Shown here in pieces: positions 47,355-58,500 of a DNA stretch of 64,000 bases (the stretch's first letter is position 1; every line of letters starts with the position of its first letter). The DNA is from Ciona intestinalis (lineage: Eukaryota > Chordata > Ascidiacea > Phlebobranchia > Cionidae): the NCBI RefSeq assembly GCF_000224145.3, contig NC_020174.2, forward strand, positions 5,935,106-5,999,105, given 5' to 3'. The position numbers and the translations under genes were made by a program. The notes below the pieces were generated by a model, which saw nothing but the letters and a program-made list of their open reading frames with translations, was not told the origin of the DNA and did not search any database.

Positions 47355-49981
47355 CTAAGTATTTTTCTTACCAGGAGAAATCGTTTTGTTTAAGATAACG
47401 TCGATCTGCTTTTCGAGCTCAGTTTTTTTCGCGATAAAATCGTCAGCCGTCGCATCTGTAGTACTCTCCAACCATTCCTGTTTTTCGCTGCACGAACCAA
47501 GAACCGTGGTCTGTCGTTTTAAAACCAAAAATATTTTAATCCTGTCATAACATTTATATCCAGGCATAGCTTACAATCTCACATATTTTTTTATGAATAA
47601 AATTCAAATACCAAGCACTACAAAGCCAATTTTCCCCAGAAATACATCAAATTAGCTATAAGTTTCACCAAATAATATGAGATACATATTTTTTGAGCAA
47701 CTAACTATATCTAATGGATGCATCAGTAAAACCAAAGGTCAAAGAACCTCTAAAAAGGCTATATGTTTATAAGATAAAATCCAACTATTACATAAGCACT
47801 GGATTTTCTTGCCACGGTTGATAGTTTTGTATAATGTAATCTGCTAAAATGTAAACAATATCCCACCTTTTCCTCTTTCGTCAGTTTTATACCTTGTAAT
47901 TTCTCGGGATCCGCAATAAGTTCCCGAGCATGAGATATAAACGCCACCAATGCCAGCTTAGCAGCTAAAGCAGATAATAATAAACCACAATATCTAAATA
48001 TTGCAACACTCTGGCTTAAAAACACAAGGAAACATATTAAAGAAATTTTTAGTGGAATAAAAATTATAACTCAAAAAACGAATCTCATTTTTACAATATA
48101 TGAAAAACATAATAAAATAGTGAATGAAACATCTGTATGGTTGGGTATGTTATCTCATTTACTAGAGAGAGGCAGAAATTAACTTTAAATACAGTTGTAG
48201 TTAATGCGATTTTTATATAGGTATTAATTTCGTATTTGACCAGTTCACTATACTTTACTTTTCACCATTTTCTACAGAAAAACTTGCGAAAATCTACCTA
48301 TCTTTCATTTGCGTACAATATGTACTAGTAGGGGATACAGTAACTAGAACAAAGTAACTATCTTTCATTTGCGTACAACATGTACTAGTTTTTTTCTAGC
48401 TGTCTTGATGTTGTAACTGCCTTGTTTGGAAACTAAACATCCATGAACTGAATTCTCTGTTTCTTATTTCTTGCTCACTTTCACTTTACTTGCAGGTTTC
48501 TCAGGCTTATAGGTTTCTGTTTAGACAAGAACTTATAAATAGGAAATAAGTAGAATTTTAGGCACCAAACCAGGGCTTGCAGGGTAAGCAGGACAATTCT
48601 AGAATTTTCAAAACTGAATTAATCGGCAAACATCAGGAACCAATTAGTTAGATTTTATTTAGAGTATAGGGTGTTTAACCACCCCTGCCCACCCTTCATT
48701 TTCAATACTTTGGTGGCCATACACACTAATATACTGACCTGCCCAGTTCAAATAGTAGACACAGTGGTTATGGTCGTAACGAAAAGCAATCTCCTTTGCC
48801 AATTCACCATGCCTGGTTGTGCAGTCAACTGAAGCTCCGCTTTCTACCAAAGCTTCCAAACATTTGACATGACCCCATGCAGCAGCAAAATGGATGGGAC
48901 AATAACCTGGTAGAATATTATTTGGATAACAATAATTAGTAGCATAGGCGTAGCATTAGAAGGTGGTTGGGATGACATGGTTGAAACAAGGGTTGCACTA
49001 ACATATAGAATTTAGAACTCTTGTTACATGATGGCTGTGAGTAAAACAAACATGCGTAAAACAGCTTTTACCCCGCTGTTAGTTGTCTTTACGAACGAAC
49101 GAAGTAAAAGTATTCAGTATTCAATGTAATAATAAAAAGGTTTAATACATAACTGTATTTAATGCCACCACTGAGTTTGAGCAAACTAAAAAAAAGGTCT
49201 AACAAAAAGCAGTATTTTTTTCTACATTGTACCAAAATCCGTACACTGTTTTAAACAAATAAAATTCAGGGTCTAAAGATAAAAAAAAAAATATTTCTGC
49301 CACACCTGATCCATTAGCTGCATTGACATCGCATCCCCTTTTAATAATATCTTTAAGTATATCAGCTCTGCCCAACATACAAGCAACTTCTATTGGAGAT
49401 TTGCCAACTTCACTTCGTTGTTTTAATAATACGGATGCAGACTCATAATACGGGTTTTCAGCATCATCGAAAACCCTGAAAGTAGTTTAAGGTTTAAATT
49501 TGTATCACAGCACTTTACTACTTGTGTAGTCTAAGTACCATCATATACATGTTTCCAAACTGTAATAATTGTTTGTTTATTAACTTGATTACAATAACAA
49601 ACGTCATATTTATTTAGTATTGTAAAGAAACTAAAAATTACAAAAAAATGAGTCATTTATGACACGTTAGGGTAAAAAAGGTTGGCAAAAATCATGGCTG
49701 TTCCTGTTTGTTAAAGCCTATAAGAAGTAACTCACCACGACATAACCTTTATGTTGTTAGCAATCACAAACGGTTGTAATATACCAACCAATAGTTTAAT
49801 TTTAAGCTTTATAACTGACATCGAATACAGGAAAACTGTCCAAACAGAAATTATAAACACAAAACTACTTTGCAAATCTTTCTTTATCTTCGTGTAGCAC
49901 ACAATGCATTATTACATTCCCCCCATCAAACTTTTCGGGAATGCTTTCTCTGGGACTTTCTTCTCCTTCTTCAGCTGGCAT
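47355..49981 (-). CDS. ankrd45: ANKRD45-like ankyrin repeat protein
   Basis: Five exons on the minus strand: 49981..49869, 49475..49306, 48906..48739, 47964..47867, 47510..47355. They give 234 residues, all in phase (human ANKRD45 has about 260-280). Blocks align in order with ANKRD45: VFDDAENPYYE; KSPIEVACMLGRADILKDII; an ankyrin repeat GYCPIHFAAAWGHVKCLEAL; the following FRYDHNHCVYYLNWA; and a C-terminal QEWLESTTDATADDF-x-KK-x-ELEKQI segment. The last segment resembles the alpha-helical lid at the C-terminus of Hsp70 proteins. In vertebrates the gene is linked to cilia and cell division (recalled, not verified). The start is the ATG of MPAEEGEESPRES; upstream in-frame codons are not conserved in character. 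The last exon could be spliced further at CCTG|GTAAGA (47371), but a stop follows 6 codons later without splicing. Confidence 0.9.
48298..48389. repeat. Direct repeat, 32 bp, period 60 bp
   Basis: CTATCTTTCATTTGCGTACA plus the following 12 bases occurs at 48298-48329 and again at 48358-48389, with one mismatch, inside an intron of the ANKRD45-like gene. Confidence 0.85.
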
Positions 49982-50327
49982 TTTGAAAAAAAAAACAAAA
50001 TAAATTAACACTTTGTTAACGAAACGCAATGGTAAAAATACATCAGCAAGAAAAAGTGAAATGTTTTTTTTTTGTAAATGTTTATCGGGACTTCCCCTAC
50101 GCGTTCGGTTGCTACGATCCATAAAAATGTAACACAAACTTTTTATTCCCCGATTTCGGTAAGACTAAAAATAAACCCTACTTTGTGGCATTATAGCTGT
50201 AAGTGTATATTTTTAACCTAATAGTAGTACAGGCCAAACAAGATAATGTTTTTTATCGGTTTTTATTCACTAAAATTCCTTTATGAGCGTTAAGTGCGAC
50301 CAGCGTTCATCAGAGTCCGTATATGTT

Positions 50328-50514
50328 TATATAGTAGGGTGGGGGGAGATGGGACACCTTTAGCACATAATATCCAAATATCCTGATCGTATTTTAAACA
50401 ATTAACAACGGGCTACGGGAGTCGTGAGCATACGGTTTAATAATTCCTTGAATGTTCTTTATTTACTACCAAATGAAACGAGAAAAAAGTGTCCCATCTT
50501 CTCCCATCCTACTG
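50328..50514 (-). mobile_element. MITE family 1
   Basis: Near-complete reverse copy between the ANKRD45-like and astacin genes. Confidence 0.85.
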
Positions 50515-50848
50515 TATACAGACTCTGGTTTATACATTCTAATTGCGACGATTAGGCAGCGTATATTAGTACGGCAGACTACATCACCACACCGTATTTT
50601 GTCATTAGACACTGACAAAGCACTAATTGGCCTATTATCTGCTATTAAATAGGTTATACCGACATGCAGTAAATGGATTGCGATCGGATTAAGTACGCAC
50701 GAATATATACATATCTTCCTACCAGGTTGTTATTTCATAGACCCCGTATCAGATTCAAACGGTAACTTCTGACTACAAGCTGCATATTTGTACCAGTCTA
50801 TGGTAAAACGAATTTTAGGAAAACCAGCAACAGCACGCTTTCAACGAA

Positions 50849-53800
50849 ATGCTCTTTACGAAAGGTAAATCTGATATTTAACTGGTAAAAAAAGATCTTG
50901 GACTTAAAAAAAAGTAAAAAACAGAATTTTTGTTTTAAAGAAAAAAGTAATGATTTTTTTCTCTAGGATTTTTTATCCTAAACTATAAAGTTTCGATATA
51001 TAACTAGTATTTTTGTTCGCAGAATTGTCGTTTGCAATGGTTTTGTTGGTGCACTTGGTTCAGGCAGTACCTGTTGTAAACTTAGTGAACATGCCGGACA
51101 CCGAACTGTGTGCTTTAATCAGGAACGGCACAAACGTTGCATTTGCGATGGAAGAGGCAGAAAAATGCAATGGTCAAAACGATGTTTACTTAATCCTTAA
51201 AAAAAAATAAAATAAAATAATATGCATTATTTAACAGATACGCAAGACGATTTGGGCGCCGGATGTCCTTCTGTAGAATGCGACAACAGTTTACTTTGCT
51301 CTAACGGCTACTTATTAGATGCAGAAGGCTGCGAGACATGCGAGTGCATCGGTAAAATAATTGTGTTTCTATAATTTGTCTTTTTTCGTAGGTGGTAGAT
51401 TTTGACCGTCAAACTTGTACCAAAATTTATATGTACAATTTTTATCAGCGGAAGAAACGTGAAAATACACTGACTGAATTTAAGGAGCGACACAAAAGGA
51501 CTGTTTATAAAGAAGGGTGAAGATGGGACACTATTTCATTGTATTTTCTCGTCCCATTTGCTAGTAAACAAAGAACATTCAACGAAATATAAAAAAACAG
51601 ATCATCACGACTCCAATAGACCGTTGTTGATTATTTTAAACATGATCAAAATAATGAAAAATACATGTTAAGGGTGTCCCGTCTTCACCCACCCTACTAT
51701 ATAACACAGTGACACCGACTGACAAGAATACAACTCCTGATTTAACTCTTATGTAAATTACAGAATGGGCACGAGATATGGAAATGGACATTACCGGAGA
51801 CTTTGACGACATTGATGTGTGGAAAGATTACACTGATGAGCTCGGAGAATTTGTCATAACATATGAAACATCTGAATACCTAAGTATATGCATCATCACT
51901 TTGTTATTTGAATGCCATATGAACCGCACTTTGATTCTACATTTTGTCCCACTATGGGTAAAAATGTATTATCTCACTGGTTCATCTGGTAGAAAAACGC
52001 AGTGTATCTATATTTTTCATTTTACAGACTTTAAACTGAAGTAGCAGTACAAACATAGATTAAAGACGTAGAAAGTCATACCAAATCTTAAACCCATCAT
52101 GCTGTAACCATTTTTCTTACTTTGGAAACAGGTTCAGCCGAGAAGAAAGCAATTACGCAAGCCATTGACGAAATCAACGAGAACACATGCCTTCAATTTT
52201 TACCCCGAAAGATCAATGACTCAAAGGAAAATTACATAAGGTTTGAATGGGATGAAGTCTGTTCATCTGCAGTTGGGAAGACTGGTGGAGCACAAGGAGT
52301 AAGCGTTACGACATAAAGAAATGCTTTAAAACTATTATAGTTGTAGGGTCGAGTAACATGGGACTTGTTCTCATTCCCTTTTCTCCTCCCCTTTGGTAGT
52401 AAACCCAAAAAAATATTTACCAAATTATATAACTGAAGCCCGCGAATCTAAAAGACCGTTGTTAGGCTGCTTGTTTAAAAACACAACCAGGAAATACGAG
52501 TTTTAGGAGCTAACGTATCCCATCTTACTCCACAATACTATATATCATTATTGGTACTATACTACTATAAATTAGTATAAGTTACTTTTCTATCGTAGGT
52601 TATTCTAAGTGAAGAGTGCTCCACGAAAGGCGGTGTTCTGCACGAGTTGATGCATACACTCGGTTTCCTCCATGAGCACAACCGACCCGATCGAGATCAG
52701 TATATTAATATTGAATGGGAGAACATTATACCTGGTACACTATACTTGTTGCAATGTTAATTTTAAAATGATAGTAATTCTTTGTTAGTAATTTGTTAGT
52801 AATTCTTCGTCAGGACTGTGGTAAAGTGATTAGTGTACCTGCTTCACAAAAGTTGTCAAATATTAAAAAAAGCTTAAAATAACCACCCACAAAGTTACAT
52901 ATGTGGTGACTCGTAAACTAGCACGAGGTGTATGAAACAGAACACCTGTGATATAAAGACTGTCGATACCTCGCCACACAAGGATAAAACAAGTTACATG
53001 AATTCATCCATTTGTTTTTCTGTTTAAAACCAGAAAAACGAAGCATGTTCAACAAGTGGCAGGTTTCAGAAGACGGTGTATTGAATGAGTTCCCGTATGA
53101 CGTAAGCTCGGTCACGCATCTTGATTCCTTTGCCTTCTCCAACAATGGTGAACCCACCATTACAGGGCTGGATGGCTTTCCACTTCCAACACAAGTAAGT
53201 TAATCAACAGCATTCATTGTCACAAGTCTTAATTTGTAATCATTTGATGATCTTTTCTAATGGGAAAAACTATATTATGCATTGCCCCATGGTCGTTTTG
53301 TTTTACTGTGGCGATTTACTGTGATTTCACGCGATGAAAAGCTATTTCGTGTTTAGAAATTCTGCTGGCACTTTTAGATCACATTTTAACATCTATATCC
53401 ATATACAATTTTTGAGATTTTTTCATAAACCGTTTTTAGTCCAGCTATGCTAACCATTATTTTTTGCAGAACACTCATCTGTCTGTGCTAGATATTGACA
53501 AAATTAACCACGTGTATGGTTGCCCTGAGTTCATGCCTTTGCCGCCCATGATGCCAGACAAATGTAAAGATGATTTATTTGCTTGTCCCGAATTGGCGAA
53601 CACTTGCGCATGCTTATTGTCACCCGCATTCATGATGAATCACTGCTGCAGCTCTTGCGAGATGGAGGCGACACGTAAGCCCTGCTGTAAATAATAATAT
53701 TAACTTTGTGGGTTAATCTTTTAAATTATGTGAAAAAAATTACAAAAATCAACCCGTAGTTTTATACTATGTGGCAACTCGTAAGCGTGCACGAGGTGTA

Positions 53801-54001
53801 TGGAACAGAACGCCCGTTTTATAACGACTGTCATTGCCCCGCGTAAGGATGAATAAGCTAAATTCATTCATGATATCTAACTTTACAGAGATCGTTGACC
53901 ATTTTCCCTTCTGCAACTTATGGGCAGCAAACTGTGGTAAAAGTAGATATTTCGACAACCTTTGCCGCAAGACGTGTCCGAAGTGTGTTCTGGCTGGGTA
54001 G
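50849..54001 (+). CDS. Secreted astacin-family metalloprotease with antistasin-like and ShKT modules
   Basis: Nine exons: 50849..50864, 51023..51172, 51238..51351, 51764..51883, 52132..52298, 52599..52734, 53034..53194, 53470..53674, 53889..54001. They give 393 residues in one frame. A signal peptide ([20 protein letters not shown]) is completed by the tiny first exon. A Cys-rich module at about residues 58-93 ([12 protein letters not shown] ... GCETCEC) has the antistasin spacing. The astacin catalytic domain follows, with the zinc signature [19 protein letters not shown] at residues 204-222 (His204, His208, His214; Glu205 as base). The usual Met-turn SxMHY is SVTHL (260-264), so the Met and the tyrosine ligand are lost. 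Two Cys-rich ShKT-type modules close the protein (exons 8 and 9). No long pro-region is evident; the antistasin module occupies that position. Role: extracellular proteolysis by family; substrate unknown. Confidence 0.92.
51507..51704 (+). mobile_element. MITE family 1
   Basis: Near-complete copy in intron 3 of the astacin gene; last 13 bp CACCCTACTATAT. Confidence 0.85.
52342..52548 (+). mobile_element. MITE family 1, variant
   Basis: Diverged copy (GTAGGGTCGAGTAACATGGG ... CCCATCTTACTCCACAATAC) in intron 5 of the astacin gene. Confidence 0.75.
52880..52996 (+). repeat. Short interspersed repeat family 3
   Basis: GTGGTGACTCGTAAACTAGC then ACGAGGTGTATGAAACAGAA, in intron 6 of the astacin gene. 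The sequence just upstream (TGTGGTAAAGTGATTAGTG) resembles a tRNA A box, so the unit may be a SINE tail. Confidence 0.65.
53765..53860 (+). repeat. Short interspersed repeat family 3
   Basis: GTGGCAACTCGTAAGCGTGC then ACGAGGTGTATGGAACAGAA, in the last intron of the astacin gene. Confidence 0.65.
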
Positions 54002-54355
54002 TCTATGTTTTATCGGCGAGTGCCCAAAATCTTATACTGTATAGCATACACTATACGTGATCGCGTGCAAAATATACCAACTATTTAAATTGTAATATTT
54101 GGCAAAGTTGCGCAATCTGTACCTTACAAATGTTGAACGAAAAGTACGAGATATTTAGTATTGTGTTGCGTACACACTCAAAGTCAGTAAATATTGGTTC
54201 GTGGCTGATTGGTAATTTATTGCACGATTTCTCGTCTGAGTGCAAATGAGAACAATAAGCGAGCGACAAAACAACGTGTTTATCAGAACTGCCCTGCTTT
54301 TAATGCGGACTTTGTACTGAATAGTTGCTGATTCAAGAAAACAGAAGCCGCCACT

Positions 54356-54365
54356 TATTTATATA
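54356..54365 (+). promoter_or_regulatory. TATA box of the secreted peptide gene
   Basis: TATTTATATA about 120 bp upstream of the ATG at 54487. This is a fitting distance for a short 5' UTR, and no other gene lies between. Confidence 0.45.
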
Positions 54366-54486
54366 GAGGACAAAAACCACTTAAGTTATACAGTGCATAT
54401 GGTTATAGTGGCAGTTGTTTAAAATGATCCGAACTATGTAACTAAAATCGGTTTTCTTTCTAAGCAGTTTGTTAGTTAAAGTCAAG

Positions 54487-55265
54487 ATGAATAAGATTTT
54501 AATTTCTGTTGCGGTTTTAGCCGTGTTCTTGGCCTATTGCGAGGCCATGCCCTTGTTTCAAGGTGGTAAGTAAAAACATAGGGCGTGGAAAGAAGGGACA
54601 CCTTTAGCACATAATATCCAAATATCTTAATCGTGTTTTAAACAGTCGACAACGGACTAGGGAAGTTGTAAGGATACAGTTTTATATTTATTTGCGTTTT
54701 CTTTGTTTACTACTAAATGCGACGAGAAAATAGAATGAAAAGTTTTCCCATCTTCTCCACCCTGCTATATATACAGAACCTAAACCTGGCCTGGAAATAG
54801 TAATGTAGAAATTACAAAAAGTTTATAATTATAGAGCCAAAGGAAAGAGCGAAACGCGGTGTGTGGGACACAATTACTGGAACATTTCACAATATAGACC
54901 CGAGCCAAATACCTGCAAAAGCTGCGCTGTATAAGTGAGGAGATACATTTCCATCTTGAACTAAAATATTCCCAAAACTGTGTTTTGAAACTTGTAAAAA
55001 TGTTTCCTAAACAGTTTTCTAAATCCTGTGCTAAGATATATTATAAACTATTTGGTTTGCCCCAATTTTAATCAATTTGGTTTGATTTTTTAGGGACCAT
55101 TTATTGGAGTTTATGCGGCAGCACCATCTGAAGCAAAGCTTTGCTAACCTTGGAAGAGCAGGCATGGAATTAACACGAACATCGGTTGCAAAGTTACACC
55201 GATTGCTAAATGGAAATGCGGCGCCTGTAGTAATAGCTGGACCTGTAGGCCCCAATACCCCGTAA
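54487..55265 (+). CDS. Small secreted prepropeptide, unrecognised
   Basis: Three exons, 54487..54565, 54835..54934 and 55094..55265, in phase and with good GT/AG sites. They encode 116 residues. Residues 1-20 form a clear signal peptide (MNKILISVAVLAVFLAYCEA). A short pro-segment ends in RAKR (31-34), a canonical furin site, just before GVWDTITGTFHNIDPSQIPA. No cysteine remains in the mature part. A Gly-Arg at 80-81 (SFANLGR) could act as an amidation and cleavage signal. The C-terminus is Gly/Pro-rich. I do not recognise the family. The layout fits a neuropeptide, hormone or host-defence peptide precursor; which one is not decidable from sequence. TATA box at 54356, AATAAA at 55356. Intron 1 carries a MITE. 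Confidence 0.75.
54574..54771 (-). mobile_element. MITE family 1
   Basis: Reverse copy filling most of intron 1 of the secreted peptide gene. Confidence 0.85.
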
Positions 55266-55355
55266 AGATCTACAAATTCTGGTTCTTTAAGTACTTGATT
55301 TTGTTTCCTGCCTGCTGTTGTAATTTTACTGAAATTTGTAACTAACTATTTTTTA

Positions 55356-55361
55356 AATAAA
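55356..55361 (+). terminator. Poly(A) signal AATAAA of the secreted peptide gene
   Basis: AATAAA 90 bp after the stop codon; a second AATAAA follows about 25 bp on. Confidence 0.6.
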
Positions 55362-55582
55362 AAGAACTGCTTGCCTAATAAATAAAAATAACAACAACAC
55401 GAAATCACCATGCGCAATATATTGTAGTCCATCTTGTAACAGGTAAACAGTAGTTAAACCTATAGATGTCAGGATTTGACGCCAGGCAAAAAGTTTAATT
55501 TGTAAGCATGCGATTGTATTGTTACAAACTATTCCGAAATTTAACCGTAAGCGTGGACAACAAAGCGGGAACCAAGGGAGGT

Positions 55583-58500
55583 TTAGACGCTACAATATGC
55601 CCCTGGGGGTGGATATGGGTAGGCAGCACGCTCATATGGTTGGTCATCACAACACCAGTATACGGTGGAATCGATAAACCCGGCACCGCAGCAAAAGGCA
55701 TTTGCAGCAGGAACACCAGCCAATTGGTAGACGACATCGTTGCAACAGATTTGTGTCTCAGGGTTCAATGCTACGGCACCTATGTAGAGCAAAGGGATGA
55801 GTAATACAGTAGGGTGGGGGAAGATGGGACACCTTTAGCACCTAAACGACACATTTCCCAATCGTGATTTGAAGAACTACCAGCACTTTTAGAGTGGTAA
55901 AGGTACAGTTATATATGATTCTGTAATCGTTCGTTGTTAACTACTGAATGGGACGAGAAAAGAGAATAAAAACCCAACCCATACTACCCCATTCTATATA
56001 AAAAATACTAAAGCCAAAAAAGGTTTAAAACTGAAGCTGTACCGCAACAAGTTGAAGCAGTTCCGTTCTTTTGCTGTATAGTGCCTTCACAGCAAAGAAG
56101 GTCGGCAAGTGGGACGCCCAATATAAATTGTGGAGTTCCTCCGCAGCATAGAGACGTTTTACTGTCCATGGAATTAGCTCCTGTAATGAGAATACAGCAT
56201 AGATAAAACACGACAACGGGCAACCTAATTTCCTGATCGTTTCTCAAACATTTACCAACGGTCTATGGCAGTCGTGAGCATAGGATATAGTACGGTTTTA
56301 TAATTCTTTGAATGTTCTTTGTTTTCTACCAAATAAAATGAGAAAATTTAATAAAAGGTGTCTCATAATTTACCCAGCTATATGACACTTATCCGCCAAT
56401 AAAACAACGTACCGCAGCAAACATAGTCGTCCGATGGTTTAGCGGCAGCCACCCCATCGCAGCACATAGCGGCTCCTGCTTCAATAGAACCGAGTGGGGT
56501 AACGACTCCGTCACAGCAAATGTCTGTGCTTGGGTTCATTCCAACAGCGCCTGCCAAACATTAAATTTACCCTTTAGCCACTGGAATCCCTTTTCATATT
56601 TACTTGTTCTCACTTTTTTGAATTATGCAAGCAAAGCTATGTATAGCGGTTACAGACTTATAAGTGTGTACGTGTCTAATTTTATTGGTATAATCCTAGG
56701 ACCAAGATACTAATTTATTTTGTTTATTATTTTTGTACTGCGGTTTTCACTTAATTTGAATTTGCAAGCATATAGCTGTTACGTTAAAAAATAGTACGTA
56801 TGTAATGATAATGATATTTAAATCTTACCACAACATACAGCATTTTCGCTTGGTTTAGTTGTTGGTGCATTTTCGCAACATAACTGCGAAGAATTGCTGA
56901 TGGCAACCGGACCTGTGTAAAGACGAAGGCCGGTAAATAATCATGGTTAATTTATTTTTAAATAAGATAAAGCCATCACAGCGTACCGCAACAGAATGCA
57001 TCATCCGCAGGTTTGTCTGAGACTTCTCCTTCACAGCAAAGCGATTGATCGTTATTCATAACCACGTCATTACAGCAAGACTCGTCCACAGATGTCAAAC
57101 TTAGCACGGTCCCGCCACAACACAGGTGGGTCATGACGTTCATAACTTGATTTGCGCAGCACCCGGCCACCTCAGCAGGGACATCACCTGTGTAAAAACA
57201 CAATTTCGATATACCACACTAGTGGTAGGCTATGGCACATAACGGTGTAAAATTAACAAATAGATTTCGTACCCAATGGAACAATTTCTCCCTCGCAACA
57301 TGCGTTTGTGTCATAATCGTAAGGAATGAGAGTGACATCGTTGGAAAAGTCGCCGCAGCATCTGGTGTGGTGAGAGACGTTTCCGTTTGACTGTAGAGAA
57401 AATAAAACTGACTAACTGCGCTAAAAAACATTAAGTTCAGTTTTGACGGTGAGTTTTTGCAAGTTTAAGCAAACTACAGTCAGATTCAGGTACTTACTAA
57501 AATAGGGTTTTCAAATACGGTGGCTCCGCAGCAAGTTCTGAGGTAAGAATCATAAATTTCGTCAACGCAGCAAGACGGGTTCCTCATGCCGTTTCCCTTT
57601 GATAAAGTTTTAGTTTCACAAAACAAGGATTTTTAATACAAAGTAAATTTTAACTTCTGAATTTACCAAAAATGGCTTCAGTTTTTAAACCAAAACGTTT
57701 TAGATGAAAATTGGCTTTTACATATGGGTTATCAAGTTTGTATTGAAACTAGTTTGATAACGGCAGTAAGTTATTTAAAGCTTCATCAATTAAAGTTGTA
57801 TAGCAGGGTAGGATGGGACGGAACACCTTTTTACAGCAGGCCATGTGAGTCGTTAGAATACAGTTTTATATTTCTTTGAGGTTCATTGTTTACTACCAAA
57901 CGGGACGAGTAAAACAGAATGAAAAGGTGTCCCATCTTGCCCCACTCTACTTTACATGAAGTGTATACACTTACCCCGACAACTCCCCCACAACAAATAT
58001 CATCGGCTTGGAAGTAACCGGTATCGTTACAGCACATATCGCCGGCCTGAAACATCAGGTTTTGTCAATTGATTATTTTATAGTAATAAACTACAACTTA
58101 ATAAATAAATATTTAACAATAAATTCCAATTTGATGAATAAATATATAACAATAAATGACAACTTACATAAATGACATCATAACAGCAAACTTCTCCAAC
58201 TCCGGAATAAGCGATAACACCGCAGCAGAAATTCCCAGGCTATATTTACAAACAGGTAAATTAATTTACAGCGGTTAACATTTTACAAGCGGTTACTTAC
58301 CACAACGATATCATTGCAACAGACCAATCCATCGCTTACGAATCCGACATTACCACAGCAAGCGTCTCCCACCTGTTATAAAGTTACAAAAGTAATATAG
58401 TAGGGTGGGGTAGATGAGTTACTTTTTTATTCCTTTTTCTCGAACCATTTGGAAGAAAACGAGGAACATTTAGAGAATTATAGAACCATATCCTACCGAC

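Noticed and set aside
50452..50652. 66-codon ORF (and similar ones at 245, 3250, 10374, 20223 and 57831 in their repeat parts)
   Set aside because: The reading frame runs through MITE family 1 sequence; the repeat yields the same peptide-like string (for example REN or EKS around the TIR) at many sites.
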